Origin: Desulfovibrio sp. UIB00 | Lineage (GTDB): Bacteria; Desulfobacterota; Desulfovibrionia; Desulfovibrionales; Desulfovibrionaceae | DNA: 64,000 nucleotides | Reading direction: 5' to 3' | Assembly (NCBI RefSeq): GCF_022508225.1 | Contig: NZ_JAETXJ010000010.1 | Location: forward strand, 1 to 64,000 | In this document: positions 43,401 through 51,908 of the stretch, in pieces | Position numbering within the stretch: position 1 is the first letter of the stretch | Layout of the letters: every line of letters begins with the position of its first letter | Notes under the pieces: model-generated | Told to the model about the DNA's origin: nothing | Seen by the model: the letters and a program-made list of their open reading frames with translations, nothing else | Databases searched by the model: none | Program-made: the position numbers and the translations under genes

Positions 43401-43646
43401 GTTGCCAAGGATCTTCTCGCCAAGCTGAAAGCCGAAAAACTGGTGCTGGACTGGCGGCTGAAGACCCAGACCAAGGCTGATGTGGAACGAACCATCCGGG
43501 ACTTCTACATCAAGCTGCCGATGGCCTACACGCCCGACCTGAAAAAGGACAAACGGGTGAAGACATACGCCCATATCTACGAAAACTACTTTGGGGCGGG
43601 ACAGAGCATCTACCAGCAAGCCCCCGGCACCGTGTCTTGTGCGTGA
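40434..43646 (+). CDS. hsdR: Type I restriction endonuclease subunit HsdR
   Basis: This 1070-residue motor-nuclease has an N-terminal PD-(D/E)xK nuclease (FIELKGP near residue 170 provides ExK), a SF2 helicase with Walker A HTQGSGKS near residue 315, DEAH box ITDEAHRSQ near residue 412 and TGTPL, motif VI QTIARANRV near residue 690, and a long C-terminal helical domain that docks on the methylase. All key motifs are intact, so the system is probably active. It overlaps hsdS by 4 bases. Confidence 0.95.
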   Translation: MTHTLTAKEVLATYGELPLVELHAISCFASLGWETANLYNEAFGPNGTEGRTSAAEVILAPRLRKALERINPGYPATAYDQAIEQLTEDRSTQIPVNANQAFYKLLRDRVKVEIADDDGNPQTVELSVIDWSNPENNDFFLAQQMWVSGEMYKRRCDLLGFVNGMPLIFIELKGPHVPLKSAYDDNLKDYKGQSIPQLFHPNAFILLSNGTQTRVGTLTSPWEHFFEWRRIDDETEAGSTGLETAIRGLCHKRRLLDIVENFTLFELARGGLIKKVAKNHQYLGVNKAIAQMIMLREAGDAEAAKKLGVFWHTQGSGKSLSMVFFTQKILRTLPGKWTFVIVTDRSELDDQIYKTFTATGAITGAEVQASSGDNLKLLLSQDHRYVFSLIQKFHTDKGVAYPQISDRSDIIVITDEAHRSQYDIFALNMRNALPNAAFLGFTGTPLIAGEEERTREVFGDYVSVYDFARSIEDGATVPLYYENRTPELQITNENLNRDIENLLEKAELDEAQEKKLEREFAREYHLITRNERLETIAADLVKHFLGRGYRGKAMMICIDKATAVRMYDKVQALWKQQLADLQKQMKTAAGDAREVLADKIMVMQSTDMAVIVSQGQNEVEDLKAKGLDIVPHRQRMLREDLDEKFKDPDSSLRLVFVCAMWITGFDVPTCSTLYLDKPMRNHSLMQTIARANRVAPGKSAGLIVDYVGIFRNLQDALRIYAKPNQPGQMPIKDKAALVAQLKELLKKAEAFCAGMGIDLMAIVSTPLENRLEALQKAMDVILEAGEDKVKAYLLMAGQVARTFKAILPDAEANAYAPMSVLVAYLGAMIKALRPTPDISGVMSDLDALLDDSIATEGYRIGDRPAAEALIDLSQIDFAALQQKFAMGKKATETEKLKGQIEKKLEKMVRENKGRIDFMETFKKLIDSYNASSHNLEAFFKDLMDFAQNLTDEEQRSHRENLTEEELAIFDLLTQPEPELSDKEKGEVKKVAKDLLAKLKAEKLVLDWRLKTQTKADVERTIRDFYIKLPMAYTPDLKKDKRVKTYAHIYENYFGAGQSIYQQAPGTVSCA

Positions 43647-43926
43647 CAGTATTTTTATAGATCGCGTTACCCAATGGCCCAGTGGATGCTGATCGCCGGG
43701 AAGCGGCTCTTGTTTCTGAGGTGACGGGGTATTGCGGCAAGTCAAATCCGTACCCGGGCTTCCGCACCGAACGATAGAAGCATCAGGCTTTTCTTATTTT
43801 TTACATACACACCAGCGGGTGCCCAACCCGACAATTTCATTTCACCCGTCCGTATTGCCCTTTGCTCTGGTTTGCGCCAATATCCAGACAGTTATACACC
43901 GTCGCGCACATGAACCGGAGGGCCGG

Positions 43927-45210
43927 GTGAAGCCTTTTTTGACCTTGCAATCAGTTGAAGCGGTGCTTGAGCATATTCGGGCATTTCCCCTTTTGAGTGA
44001 AGAGCGCGTCCCGTTGGACGATGCCCTTGGTCGCGGCCTTGCCCAATGCTTTTCGGCAACAGAAGACCTGCCCGGATTTGACCGCTCCACCGTTGACGGT
44101 TTCGCCTGCCGCGCCCGTGATGTTTTTGGCGCGCAGGAGGGCAACCCCGCTCTGGTGGAATGCGTGGCCGACTGCCGCATGGGCGAGGTGCCGGACATCA
44201 AGCTTGAAGAAGGACAGACCGCGCGCATTCTCACCGGGGGCATGCTGCCGCAGGGCGCGGATTGCGTGGTGATGGTTGAATACTCCCGCCCGGCGGGAGG
44301 CAATCTCATTGAAATTACCCGCAGTCAGGCCCCGGGCGACAATGTTATTTTTCGCGATGATGACGCAACCGCTGGGGCTTTGCTGCTGCAAGCCGGGCAC
44401 CGCCTGCGCCCTCAGGACATTGGCCTGCTGGCGGCTTTTGGCGTGGTGGATGTGGACGTACGCCGCAAACCTCTGGTTGCCGTGCTCTCTACGGGCGATG
44501 AGGTTGTGCCCAGTTCCGCGACTCCGCCGCCGGGCAAAATCCGCGACATCAACGCCCACAGCATTGCAGCCCTCTGCCGCGAGGCTGGCGCGCAGGCCGT
44601 GAGAGCCGGGATTGTCAACGATGACGCCGCCAAACTCAAAGCAGCAGTAACCCAGCTTGCAGAAACACATGACGTGGTGGTGGTTTCCGGCGGTTCCTCA
44701 GCAGGCATGCGCGACCACACCGTGGAAATTTTTGAGTCTCTGCCTCAGGCTCAGTTGCTGGTGCACGGGGTCGCCATCAGCCCCGGCAAACCCTTTATTC
44801 TGGCTAGGGCCGTAGTCAACGGGCGCACAGTCTGCCTTGTGGGCCTGCCCGGTCACGTCACCAGCGCGCTTGTCTGCGCCCGCGTATTTCTTGCCCCCTT
44901 GCTGGAGCACCTTCAAGGGCATGCCAGTTCCGCAAAGCTGCCGCAGGTTCCCGCTGTGCTTGCACGTTCTGTAGCTTCCGCACAGGGCAGGCGCGACTAT
45001 CTGCGCGTAAAACTACGCCCCCTGCCCTGCCAGCCCCCCACGCGGGCACCGTCAGATAAAAATCTGCAACCGCTGTACGAGGCGGAACCCATCATGGGCG
45101 CATCGGGCCTTATTTCTGGCATTGCTGCGGCAGACGGCCTCATGGTCTGCCCTGAAAACCGCGAAGGCTACGATGCGGGCGATACCGTTATGGTGGAACT
45201 TTTTCGCTAG
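43927..45210 (+). CDS. moeA: Molybdopterin molybdenumtransferase MoeA
   Basis: The start is GTG 43927 with GGAGGGCCGG upstream, giving 427 residues; the longer frame reads into the intergenic region. Motifs of MoeA are visible: ATEDLPGFDRSTVDGFA, TGGMLPQGADCVVMVE, the central MoCF-binding STGDEV and GGSSAGMRDHT, and AISPGKP. MoeA inserts molybdate (or tungstate) into adenylated molybdopterin. A second MoeA-like gene follows 38 bases later; they may be selective for Mo and W. Confidence 0.93.
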   Translation: MKPFLTLQSVEAVLEHIRAFPLLSEERVPLDDALGRGLAQCFSATEDLPGFDRSTVDGFACRARDVFGAQEGNPALVECVADCRMGEVPDIKLEEGQTARILTGGMLPQGADCVVMVEYSRPAGGNLIEITRSQAPGDNVIFRDDDATAGALLLQAGHRLRPQDIGLLAAFGVVDVDVRRKPLVAVLSTGDEVVPSSATPPPGKIRDINAHSIAALCREAGAQAVRAGIVNDDAAKLKAAVTQLAETHDVVVVSGGSSAGMRDHTVEIFESLPQAQLLVHGVAISPGKPFILARAVVNGRTVCLVGLPGHVTSALVCARVFLAPLLEHLQGHASSAKLPQVPAVLARSVASAQGRRDYLRVKLRPLPCQPPTRAPSDKNLQPLYEAEPIMGASGLISGIAAADGLMVCPENREGYDAGDTVMVELFR

Positions 45211-45248
45211 ACCAGCCCGCGTCTGGCACTATTGCTGGGAGAATTATC

Positions 45249-47219
45249 TTGAAGCGCAACACATATCTGACTCTGCTTCCCCCGGAAGAAGCCCGCGCCA
45301 ACTGGTTTTCATGCCTTGACGCCAAAGCCTTCGCCCTTGGCGAGGAACGCATCCCTCTGGCGCAGGCCCTGCGCCGCGTGCTCAGCAGGCCCGTGGCGGC
45401 CCTGCGTTCATCCCCGGCCTTTCACGGCGCGGCAATGGACGGCATCGCCGTACATGCGGAGGATACCTTCACCGCCTCTGCCCGTACCCCATTGCGTCTC
45501 AAAATTGGCGAACAGGCCCACTGGATCAACACCGGGCACCCCTTGCCGCTGGGCTGCAACGCCGTGGTGATGATGGAGAACATCAATACCGAGACTGAAA
45601 AGGATTCTCAGGGCGAATCGCAGTGGGCCGTTATAGAAAAGGCCGCCTTTCCCTGGCAGCACGTGCGCAAAATGGGTGAAGACATGGTGGCTACAGAGAT
45701 CATCCTGCCGCCTGGAACGTGCATTGGTCCCTACGACCTTGGCGCGCTGGCGGCAGGCGGCGCGCTTGAAGTACCGGTATTCCGCCGCCCCCGCGTTTCC
45801 ATCATCCCCAGCGGGTCGGAAATTGTGCCGCTGGTGGATGCGCGGGAGGAAGATCTGCGCGCAGGCCGCGTGCTGCCAGAATTCAATTCACTGATTTTTT
45901 CGGCCATGATTACGGAGGCCGGGGGTGAAGCCGCTACCCTGCCTGTGGTTCCTGACGACCCAGAGGCTATCCGCGCGGCCATTGTCAGCGCCATTGCAAC
46001 TGCCGACATGGTTATTCTCAACGCCGGGTCTTCGGCTGGCAGCCACGATTTTACGGCCCATGTGCTTGGGCAGATGGGTACAGTGGTGACGCACGGAATT
46101 TCAGTCATGCCGGGCAAACCCACGGTGCTGGCGGTAGTCAACGGCAAGCCCGTGGTAGGTGTGCCTGGGTATCCCGTTTCTGCGGGCATATCCATGGAAG
46201 AATTTGTTCTGCCCCTGTTGGCCCTGTGGCAAAAACGGGCCATGAGCGAGCGGCAGAAGATCACGGCGGTACCCTGCAATCCCCTGCCCTCGCGCCCCGG
46301 TATGGAAGAACGGTTGCGGGTCAAACTGGGCTGCGTAGGCGATACGGTTGTTGCCGTGCCCCTGCCGCGCGGCGCTGGCACCATAACCAGCCTCAGCCGG
46401 GCTGACGGCATCATTCGCATTCCGCGCGACAGCGAAGGCTGCAATGCAGGGGAACCCGTTACTGTCGAGCTGCTGCGCCCCGCCACGGCCCTTGCGGGCG
46501 CACTGCTTGCCATTGGCAGTCACGACAACACGCTTGACCTGCTGGACAGCATGCTGCGCAAGGCGCATCCGCAGTTCCGGCTCACCTCGGCCCATGTGGG
46601 TTCGCTGGGCGGCATCATGGCGCTCAAGCGCGGGCAATGCCATCTGGCGGGCAGTCATCTGCTCGACCCGGCAAGTGGCGTATATAACCGCAAGGCCATT
46701 GAGGATAACCTGGAAGAACCCACTGTGTTGCTGCGTCTGGTGGACAGGGAACAGGGCATTCTGACCGCGCCCGGTAACCCCCTTGGCATCAACAGCATTG
46801 AAGACCTCGCCAAGCCGGGGGTGCGCTTCATCAACCGCCAGCGCGGCAGCGGAACCCGCGTGTTGCTCGACTACCGCCTGAGTCGCCTTGGCATCGCGCA
46901 CACAAGCATCAACGGATACCGCGACGAGGAATATACGCACATGAACGTTGCTGCCGCAGTGCTTTCTGGTCGGGTGGATGCAGGTCTTGCCGTGCGTGCT
47001 GCGGCCAATGCGCTGGGCCTGCCATTCACGCCCATCGGTGTTGAAGAATATGATCTGGTCATTCCCTGCCGTTTTTTTGATGGGGATGCGGTTCAGGCCC
47101 TGCTGGATGTTATCCGCAGCAAGGCCTTCCGCCAGACAGTGGAAGGCATGGGCGGTTACGGCACGGAAAAAACCGGGCAGATTATCTGGGAATACGCCGG
47201 GAAACAGGGCGTGGAATGA
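45249..47219 (+). CDS. MoeA fused to periplasmic-binding-like domain
   Basis: Residues 1 to about 405 are MoeA-like (SSPAFHGAAMDGIAVHAEDT, NTGHPLPLGCNAVVMMEN, IPSGSEIVPL, AGSSAGSHDF). Residues about 415-656 are a PBP-like domain (PF12727 type; AIGSHDNTLDLLDSML, GSLGGIMAL, RQRGSGTRVLLDYRL), related to molybdate-binding proteins but without a signal peptide, hence cytoplasmic. The start is TTG 45249 after GGGAG. The fusion is common in sulfate reducers and archaea; the extra domain may deliver or sense oxyanion. It ends 4 bases from the convergent hesA-like stop. Confidence 0.9.
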   Translation: MKRNTYLTLLPPEEARANWFSCLDAKAFALGEERIPLAQALRRVLSRPVAALRSSPAFHGAAMDGIAVHAEDTFTASARTPLRLKIGEQAHWINTGHPLPLGCNAVVMMENINTETEKDSQGESQWAVIEKAAFPWQHVRKMGEDMVATEIILPPGTCIGPYDLGALAAGGALEVPVFRRPRVSIIPSGSEIVPLVDAREEDLRAGRVLPEFNSLIFSAMITEAGGEAATLPVVPDDPEAIRAAIVSAIATADMVILNAGSSAGSHDFTAHVLGQMGTVVTHGISVMPGKPTVLAVVNGKPVVGVPGYPVSAGISMEEFVLPLLALWQKRAMSERQKITAVPCNPLPSRPGMEERLRVKLGCVGDTVVAVPLPRGAGTITSLSRADGIIRIPRDSEGCNAGEPVTVELLRPATALAGALLAIGSHDNTLDLLDSMLRKAHPQFRLTSAHVGSLGGIMALKRGQCHLAGSHLLDPASGVYNRKAIEDNLEEPTVLLRLVDREQGILTAPGNPLGINSIEDLAKPGVRFINRQRGSGTRVLLDYRLSRLGIAHTSINGYRDEEYTHMNVAAAVLSGRVDAGLAVRAAANALGLPFTPIGVEEYDLVIPCRFFDGDAVQALLDVIRSKAFRQTVEGMGGYGTEKTGQIIWEYAGKQGVE

Positions 47220-47223
47220 ACGG

Positions 47224-48099
47224 TTAGGCCTTACCCGCCCAATCAAAACGCTCCATTTCCGGCACCGAGAGGTCGAGATGGTACAGGGCGCTGCTGGCTT
47301 TGCGGCTCAAAATGGTCTGCAGAGCCAGCTTGGCCATGAGGCAGGCAACCGAAGCCGGGGCCAGCGCGCCAACGCCTTCGCGCCGTGCATGCTCAAGCTC
47401 GTTGTCGCTCTGCCCTTGCGGGTAAAGCTCCTCAAGCCGCGCCTGCGGGCCTGAGTTGGCGTAGCAAAAGCCTTCTTCGCGCAGTACGGAACCGTGGATG
47501 AATGGCACGCCAGCAGCAAGAGCTGCCCTTTCCAGGGCTGTTTTGGCGCTGATGTTGTCCAGGCAATCCAGGGCCACGTCCATACCAGCCACAAGATCGG
47601 ACAGATTGCCCGCATCTGCCACTAATCCAAGAGCTTCAGTCTCCACGTGGCTGGCAATATCCGCCAGGGCATTGCGCACAACGCAGACCTTGCGCTGCCC
47701 CAGCACACGCTCTGTACAGAACCGCTGGCGGTTGAGATTGCTTTCGTCAAACACATCGTTATCCACAAGCCGTATGCCGCCTACGCCGGAGCGGGCCAGC
47801 AATTCGGCCACGTGCCCCCCCAGACCGCCACTGCCCAGCACAAGCACGCGGCTTTGCAGCAGCCGCGTCATTTCTTCCGCTGTGACCAGCCCGAAATTCC
47901 GGCGAAAGCGCTCCGGCCAGATGTTCCGCCCCAACAGGTAAATCATGGCGGCGCGTAGCGTCAGAGCCTGGGACGCGGCCCAAAGGCGCAAGCCCTCAAG
48001 GCTCACGAACAGTGTTTCCTGCGTATTGCCAGCAGATTTTGTCTGGTATCTTGCCCGGATATAAGGGCTGAAGAACTGGTGCAGATCAGATATTGTCAT
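47224..48099 (-). CDS. HesA/MoeB/ThiF-family adenylyltransferase
   Basis: ATP-binding Rossmann motif VLVLGSGGLGGHVAELLARSG near residue 85 is stated here as GSGGLGG; NLNRQRF supplies the family Arg, and LDCLDN the Asp. The usual CxxC zinc pairs of MoeB are not obvious. ATG 48099 gives 291 residues; a TTG two codons earlier has better spacing from GGAGG. It lies 11 bases after a MoaD-like gene, whose C-terminal GG it should adenylate for thiocarboxylation. The pair may be dedicated to the tungsten-pterin cofactor of the adjacent AOR. Confidence 0.88.
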   Translation of the reverse strand: MTISDLHQFFSPYIRARYQTKSAGNTQETLFVSLEGLRLWAASQALTLRAAMIYLLGRNIWPERFRRNFGLVTAEEMTRLLQSRVLVLGSGGLGGHVAELLARSGVGGIRLVDNDVFDESNLNRQRFCTERVLGQRKVCVVRNALADIASHVETEALGLVADAGNLSDLVAGMDVALDCLDNISAKTALERAALAAGVPFIHGSVLREEGFCYANSGPQARLEELYPQGQSDNELEHARREGVGALAPASVACLMAKLALQTILSRKASSALYHLDLSVPEMERFDWAGKA

Positions 48100-48110
48100 G
48101 GTCAACGGGC

Positions 48111-48350
48111 CTAGCCTCCTCCGACAGCCGGAAAATAGGCAATACGGTCTCCGTCGCGCATGAGATCACTCACCTTCTGCTGGAGTCCGTTGACCATGAC
48201 AATTTTTATGTCTTGCGGCGGCAATCCCAGATGTTGCGCCAACTGGGCCACGGTGCTGCCCTCCGGCATTTCCACCTGCAAACCTGTTTCCGGCACGTAG
48301 TCCGGCACATAGTCACGTAGGGTGGTGCTCAGCTTAACGGTCAGTTTCAT
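48111..48350 (-). CDS. MoaD-like ubiquitin-fold sulfur carrier
   Basis: This 79-residue beta-grasp protein ends in VGGG; a terminal Gly-Gly is the thiocarboxylation site of MoaD/ThiS proteins. GDRIAYFPAVGGG is the typical MoaD tail. ATG 48350 follows AAGGAGCGTCC. It sits between AOR and the HesA-like gene and supplies sulfur for the pterin dithiolene. Confidence 0.9.
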   Translation of the reverse strand: MKLTVKLSTTLRDYVPDYVPETGLQVEMPEGSTVAQLAQHLGLPPQDIKIVMVNGLQQKVSDLMRDGDRIAYFPAVGGG

Positions 48351-48504
48351 GGACGCTCCTTGACCTCATAAGGTCTTGTCCAGTTATGCCCGCCCTGTCC
48401 GAAAACAGTCAAGCCAGCCGGGGCGCACGCCATGGCGCCGCCGTAAAACAAAATCTCTAGCCCCCGCTCCGAACCAGCCGGAGCGGAGGCCAATAAGGGC
48501 AACC

Positions 48505-50253
48505 CTACTTCTTTTCCTCAATCCAGTTGAAGACCGTCTTGAGTTCCTCGTGGGTAATGTCGAAAGTGGTGTTGTGCGGGGGCAGCTTTTCGTCAGTGAA
48601 GAAATCGGGCAGCACGTCCGCAGCCTGGGTGATGCCCGCGCGGCGGTTGAAGTCGATTTCCGTGGAAAGAATACGCTGGCCCAACGTTACAACGTCGTCG
48701 CCGGTGAGCTTCCAGCCAAACTTGGCATTGAGCATGTCCACAATGGCGGGCAGGGCATCCGGCACGTCAAGAATGGCAAAAGCCGTGAACAGGCACAGGC
48801 CCACGGAATCCACAGAGGCGGTAGCCACCTGGAGATTGCGCGAAAGCTCGATCTGCCCGTCCTTCTTGAGGGGGTCAACCGTACCGCCGCAGTTAAGGAT
48901 GTTGGCCGTCACCGCGTAGCCGGCGGTGTGGTCCGCGCCCATGGGCGAGGTGGCGTAGGTGACGCCCTGGCCCTTGACTGCACGGGGATCATAGGCGGGC
49001 AGGCTCTGGCCCTTGACCGCAGGCACGCGCCGCACGCCAAACACCCGGCCCGTGGTGGCCGCGCCGCAACCAACAATACGACCAAGCGGAGAGCCTTCGC
49101 TGATGCCGTTCATGACATCAAGCACAGCCTTGGTATCCCCGTAGGGAATGGCGCCGCCAGCCATGGCAACGCCCACGGCAACGCCCACATCAATGGTGTC
49201 CACGCCGATGTCGTCGCACATGTAATCGTACTTTGAGATGGCATCAAGATCGCCAATGCCGGAGTGGGGGCCGAAGCACCAGAGGGTTTCGTATTCGGGC
49301 CACTTGCTCTGGAACTTGCCCTTCTTGTCGGGCAAAATGCCGCTGCAACGGATCATGCAGCCGCTCATGCAGCCGTGGGCCACCTTGCCCTCGCCGCCGC
49401 GTTCCTTGGTGAGCTGGTTCAAAAGTTCGCCCGAAACAGCCTCATGCTTGTCAAACTGTCCAACAGTAAAGTTGGCGGTGGGCAGGCCGCCCGCCTCGTG
49501 CAGGATGTTGACGAGCACGGCGGTGCCGTATTCGGCAAGTCCCTTGCTGGTGATGGGGTGTTCGGAAAGCGCCGTGGCGAAGCGCTTGGAAGCCTCGCGA
49601 AAAGCCTTTTCATCAGCCAGAGGCTGGCTCTTGCCGCCTTCGGGATTCACAATGATGGCCTTGAGCCCCTTGGAACCCATTACCGCGCCAACGCCGCCGC
49701 GCCCGGCATGGCGCATGGGCCGCAGTTCGCGGTCGGTGCAGGCAATGGAAGCCGCCGTGAGCTTGAATTCACCCGCACGGCCAATGGTGATGTAGCTGCA
49801 ATCCTTGCCGTACTTTTCCACCAGCTTGGCCACGGCATCAAAGTTGTTCATCCCGGCCACTTCGGCGGGAATCAGCTTGGCGTGGTCCTTGCTCACTTCA
49901 AGCTGCCACCACTCGCCTTCCTTGGCCATGTCTTCCACAATAACAGCCAGAATGCCCAAACGGGCCAGGTGACCGCCGGGCTGACCGCCCGCGTTGGATT
50001 CCTTGATGCCTTCGGTCAGCGGGCTTTTGCAGCCCACGGAAATACGGTTGGCGTTGGGGCTGTTGGTGGCACCCAGCAGGCCGGGAGCAAAAACAAGCTT
50101 GTTGTGGGGGCCAATGGGCGTACAGGTGGGCGGCACCTCACGCGCAACGATGGTAGAAGTCAACGCACGGCCGCCAAGGCCAGCGTATTCTTGAGGGATT
50201 TCTTCAAAAACACAGGTCTTGGTTGCCATATTGACGCGCAAAAAACGGAACAT
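48505..50253 (-). CDS. aor: Tungsten aldehyde:ferredoxin oxidoreductase (AOR)
   Basis: The 582-residue enzyme has the AOR N-domain (LGGRALTSTIVAREVPP, NKLVFAPGLLG), and the first Cys cluster CMSGCMIRC near residue 298 plus a late Cys (GLCLFTAF near residue 500) for the [4Fe-4S] cluster next to the W-bispterin site. It oxidises aldehydes to acids with ferredoxin as acceptor. ATG 50253 follows AAGGAGGCTCC. Neighbours encode tungstate uptake and pterin-cofactor steps, which supports W rather than Mo. Confidence 0.94.
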   Translation of the reverse strand: MFRFLRVNMATKTCVFEEIPQEYAGLGGRALTSTIVAREVPPTCTPIGPHNKLVFAPGLLGATNSPNANRISVGCKSPLTEGIKESNAGGQPGGHLARLGILAVIVEDMAKEGEWWQLEVSKDHAKLIPAEVAGMNNFDAVAKLVEKYGKDCSYITIGRAGEFKLTAASIACTDRELRPMRHAGRGGVGAVMGSKGLKAIIVNPEGGKSQPLADEKAFREASKRFATALSEHPITSKGLAEYGTAVLVNILHEAGGLPTANFTVGQFDKHEAVSGELLNQLTKERGGEGKVAHGCMSGCMIRCSGILPDKKGKFQSKWPEYETLWCFGPHSGIGDLDAISKYDYMCDDIGVDTIDVGVAVGVAMAGGAIPYGDTKAVLDVMNGISEGSPLGRIVGCGAATTGRVFGVRRVPAVKGQSLPAYDPRAVKGQGVTYATSPMGADHTAGYAVTANILNCGGTVDPLKKDGQIELSRNLQVATASVDSVGLCLFTAFAILDVPDALPAIVDMLNAKFGWKLTGDDVVTLGQRILSTEIDFNRRAGITQAADVLPDFFTDEKLPPHNTTFDITHEELKTVFNWIEEKK

Positions 50254-50459
50254 GGAGCCTCCTTAAACAAGGCGCAGTTACGCCCGTTTGTGTTTATCCT
50301 TCGATACCATTGCGAGAAAAAAAAGTGCAAGCGGGTAAAAAAAATGTCTCGCTTTTCTCCTGTTAGGGGAAAAGAAGAGGAGGAAAAGGGAGTTTTTGTG
50401 CAAGAGGGAGGAAAAGGAGAATTTGCTGTAAGGGAAAACCGGGATGATACAGGCAGGAT
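50254..50459. other. AOR leader with polypurine tract
   Basis: 206 bases between tupC and aor. The plus strand has a long purine-biased tract (about 50359-50434, with GAGGAGG, GGGAGG and AAGGAG blocks), i.e. polypyrimidine in the aor mRNA leader. A possible minus-strand promoter is TTGCAC followed by an AT-rich spacer near 50310-50340, but the match is weak. Confidence 0.4.
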
Positions 50460-51113
50460 CTATAATGACGAAACGCGGGCGTCCATGTCCCACGAGGTGC
50501 CAAGCTTGATTTCACGGGCATCAATGGCACGCAGCAAGGCAGGGTCGTGTGTGGCGCAGACAACAGTCATGCCTTCTGCCGTGCTGTTCCTTACGGCCAG
50601 AGCAATGGCCCGTGCGCTTGCGGCATCCACATTGGCTGTTGGCTCGTCAAGCAGCAGCACCCTTGGCCGCAGGGCCAGGCGCGATGCCAGGGCAACCCGC
50701 TGGCGTTCGCCGCCAGAAAGTTCGTGCGGGCCGCGATCCGCAAAATTCCAGGGATCGTCAAAACCTGCGGCCTGCATGCAGCAGTCAAATGTCTGCCGCA
50801 GATCTGCCCCTTGGTGGCGGAGTTTCAACCCAAGCACCACGTTATTGAAAACGCTCATGTGCAGCAGATAGGGATCCTGCAAAAGCAGGGTTGCCTCCTT
50901 GCGGCCCTCTGCCCCGCCAGCATACCGCAGCTCGCCAGAAGCAGGGTGCTCCAGAAAGGCCAGCAGCCGCAACAAGGTTGATTTGCCGCAACCATTGGGG
51001 CCGGTGAGGAATACTGCCCCGCCTTCTTCAATAGCAAGGTGCTGAACATTGAGCGCTTCGCGCCCATTATAGCGCTGTACAAGGTTGCGGGCTTCATACA
51101 GCTTGCCGCTCAT
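50460..51113 (-). CDS. tupC: Tungstate ABC transporter ATPase TupC
   Basis: A 217-residue ABC ATPase: Walker A GPNGCGKST, signature LSGGERQRV, Walker B VLLLDEPTANVD and the switch His in CATHD. It overlaps tupB by 4 bases (ATGA). Short length without a C-terminal TOBE domain is typical of TupC and differs from ModC. Confidence 0.9.
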   Translation of the reverse strand: MSGKLYEARNLVQRYNGREALNVQHLAIEEGGAVFLTGPNGCGKSTLLRLLAFLEHPASGELRYAGGAEGRKEATLLLQDPYLLHMSVFNNVVLGLKLRHQGADLRQTFDCCMQAAGFDDPWNFADRGPHELSGGERQRVALASRLALRPRVLLLDEPTANVDAASARAIALAVRNSTAEGMTVVCATHDPALLRAIDAREIKLGTSWDMDARVSSL

Positions 51114-51805
51114 GCCCGCCCCCTGCGCCGGAAAAATGCAAGCGCCAGATTGACCACAAAGGCCATGAGCAACAGCACAAGGCCAAGGGCAATACCCTGA
51201 GCAAAATCGCCCTTGCTGGTTTCAAGGGCAATGGCCGTTGTCATGGTGCGGGTGGCGTAACGAATGTTGCCCCCAAGCATCATGGCCACGCCCACTTCTG
51301 TAATCACGCGGCCAAAGGCCGTAACGCAGACCATGCCCACGGCGTAACGGCACTCCCACAGTGCGTACATGGCAAGCTGCCTGCCGTTGGCCCCAAGCGT
51401 GAGCAGGGTCTCGCGGCAGCGGGGATCGAGGTCTTCAAGCGCCTGCGCTGTCCATGAAACTACAATGGGCAAGGCCAGCACCGCCTGGCCGATGGCCATG
51501 CCCGGCAGGGTAAACAACAGTCCATATTCGCCAAGGGGGCCGCGCGCGGTAATGAAGGCATAGACCAGCAGGCCGATCAACACTGTGGGAAAGGCCAGCA
51601 AGGTATCTGAAACCAGCCGCAGCGCCCTTTTGCCGGGAAAAGAGCAATGGCCAAGCAGAAAACCCAGCGGCACCCCCAGCAGCAGAGCTGCCGCCATGGC
51701 GTAGCAGGTAGACGCAATGGTTGCGTAAATAGCCGAAAGCGTGGCCTCATCCATGTGCATGAGCAGATAAAGCGCGTTGCTGAATCCGCTGAGGAGATAA
51801 TCCAT
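51110..51805 (-). CDS. tupB: Tungstate ABC transporter permease TupB
   Basis: This 231-residue permease has about five transmembrane helices and a BPD_transp_1 EAA-like loop (VSWTAQALEDLDPRCRE and TLGANGRQLAMYALW). It lies between tupA and tupC in the order of characterised tup operons. Confidence 0.9.
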   Translation of the reverse strand: MDYLLSGFSNALYLLMHMDEATLSAIYATIASTCYAMAAALLLGVPLGFLLGHCSFPGKRALRLVSDTLLAFPTVLIGLLVYAFITARGPLGEYGLLFTLPGMAIGQAVLALPIVVSWTAQALEDLDPRCRETLLTLGANGRQLAMYALWECRYAVGMVCVTAFGRVITEVGVAMMLGGNIRYATRTMTTAIALETSKGDFAQGIALGLVLLLMAFVVNLALAFFRRRGRA

Positions 51806-51834
51806 TACTGCCGCTCGCTGCTCTGGTCAAAATA

Positions 51835-51879
51835 GCATTCGCCCGAAGCCGGGGCACACCACCGGCCCCGGGCGAATGC
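51835..51879 (-). terminator. Stem-loop between tupA and tupB
   Basis: GCATTCGCCCG (51835-51845) pairs with CGGGCGAATGC (51869-51879); inner GC pairing extends it. On the minus strand it is followed by TATTTTG, a weak T run. It may be a partial terminator or mRNA 3' stabiliser that raises tupA over tupBC, as is common after binding-protein genes. Confidence 0.6.
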
Positions 51880-51908
51880 GTGTTGCATGCCTGCGCTACC
51901 GGGATGCG

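Noticed and set aside
43647..43926. Second attachment repeat for a tRNA-Asn island
   Set aside because: No copy of the tRNA-Asn 3' end was found after hsdR, so a bounded island cannot be claimed.
49264..50871. 535-codon plus-strand frame
   Set aside because: Antisense shadow of aor that also runs through the aor leader and into tupC.
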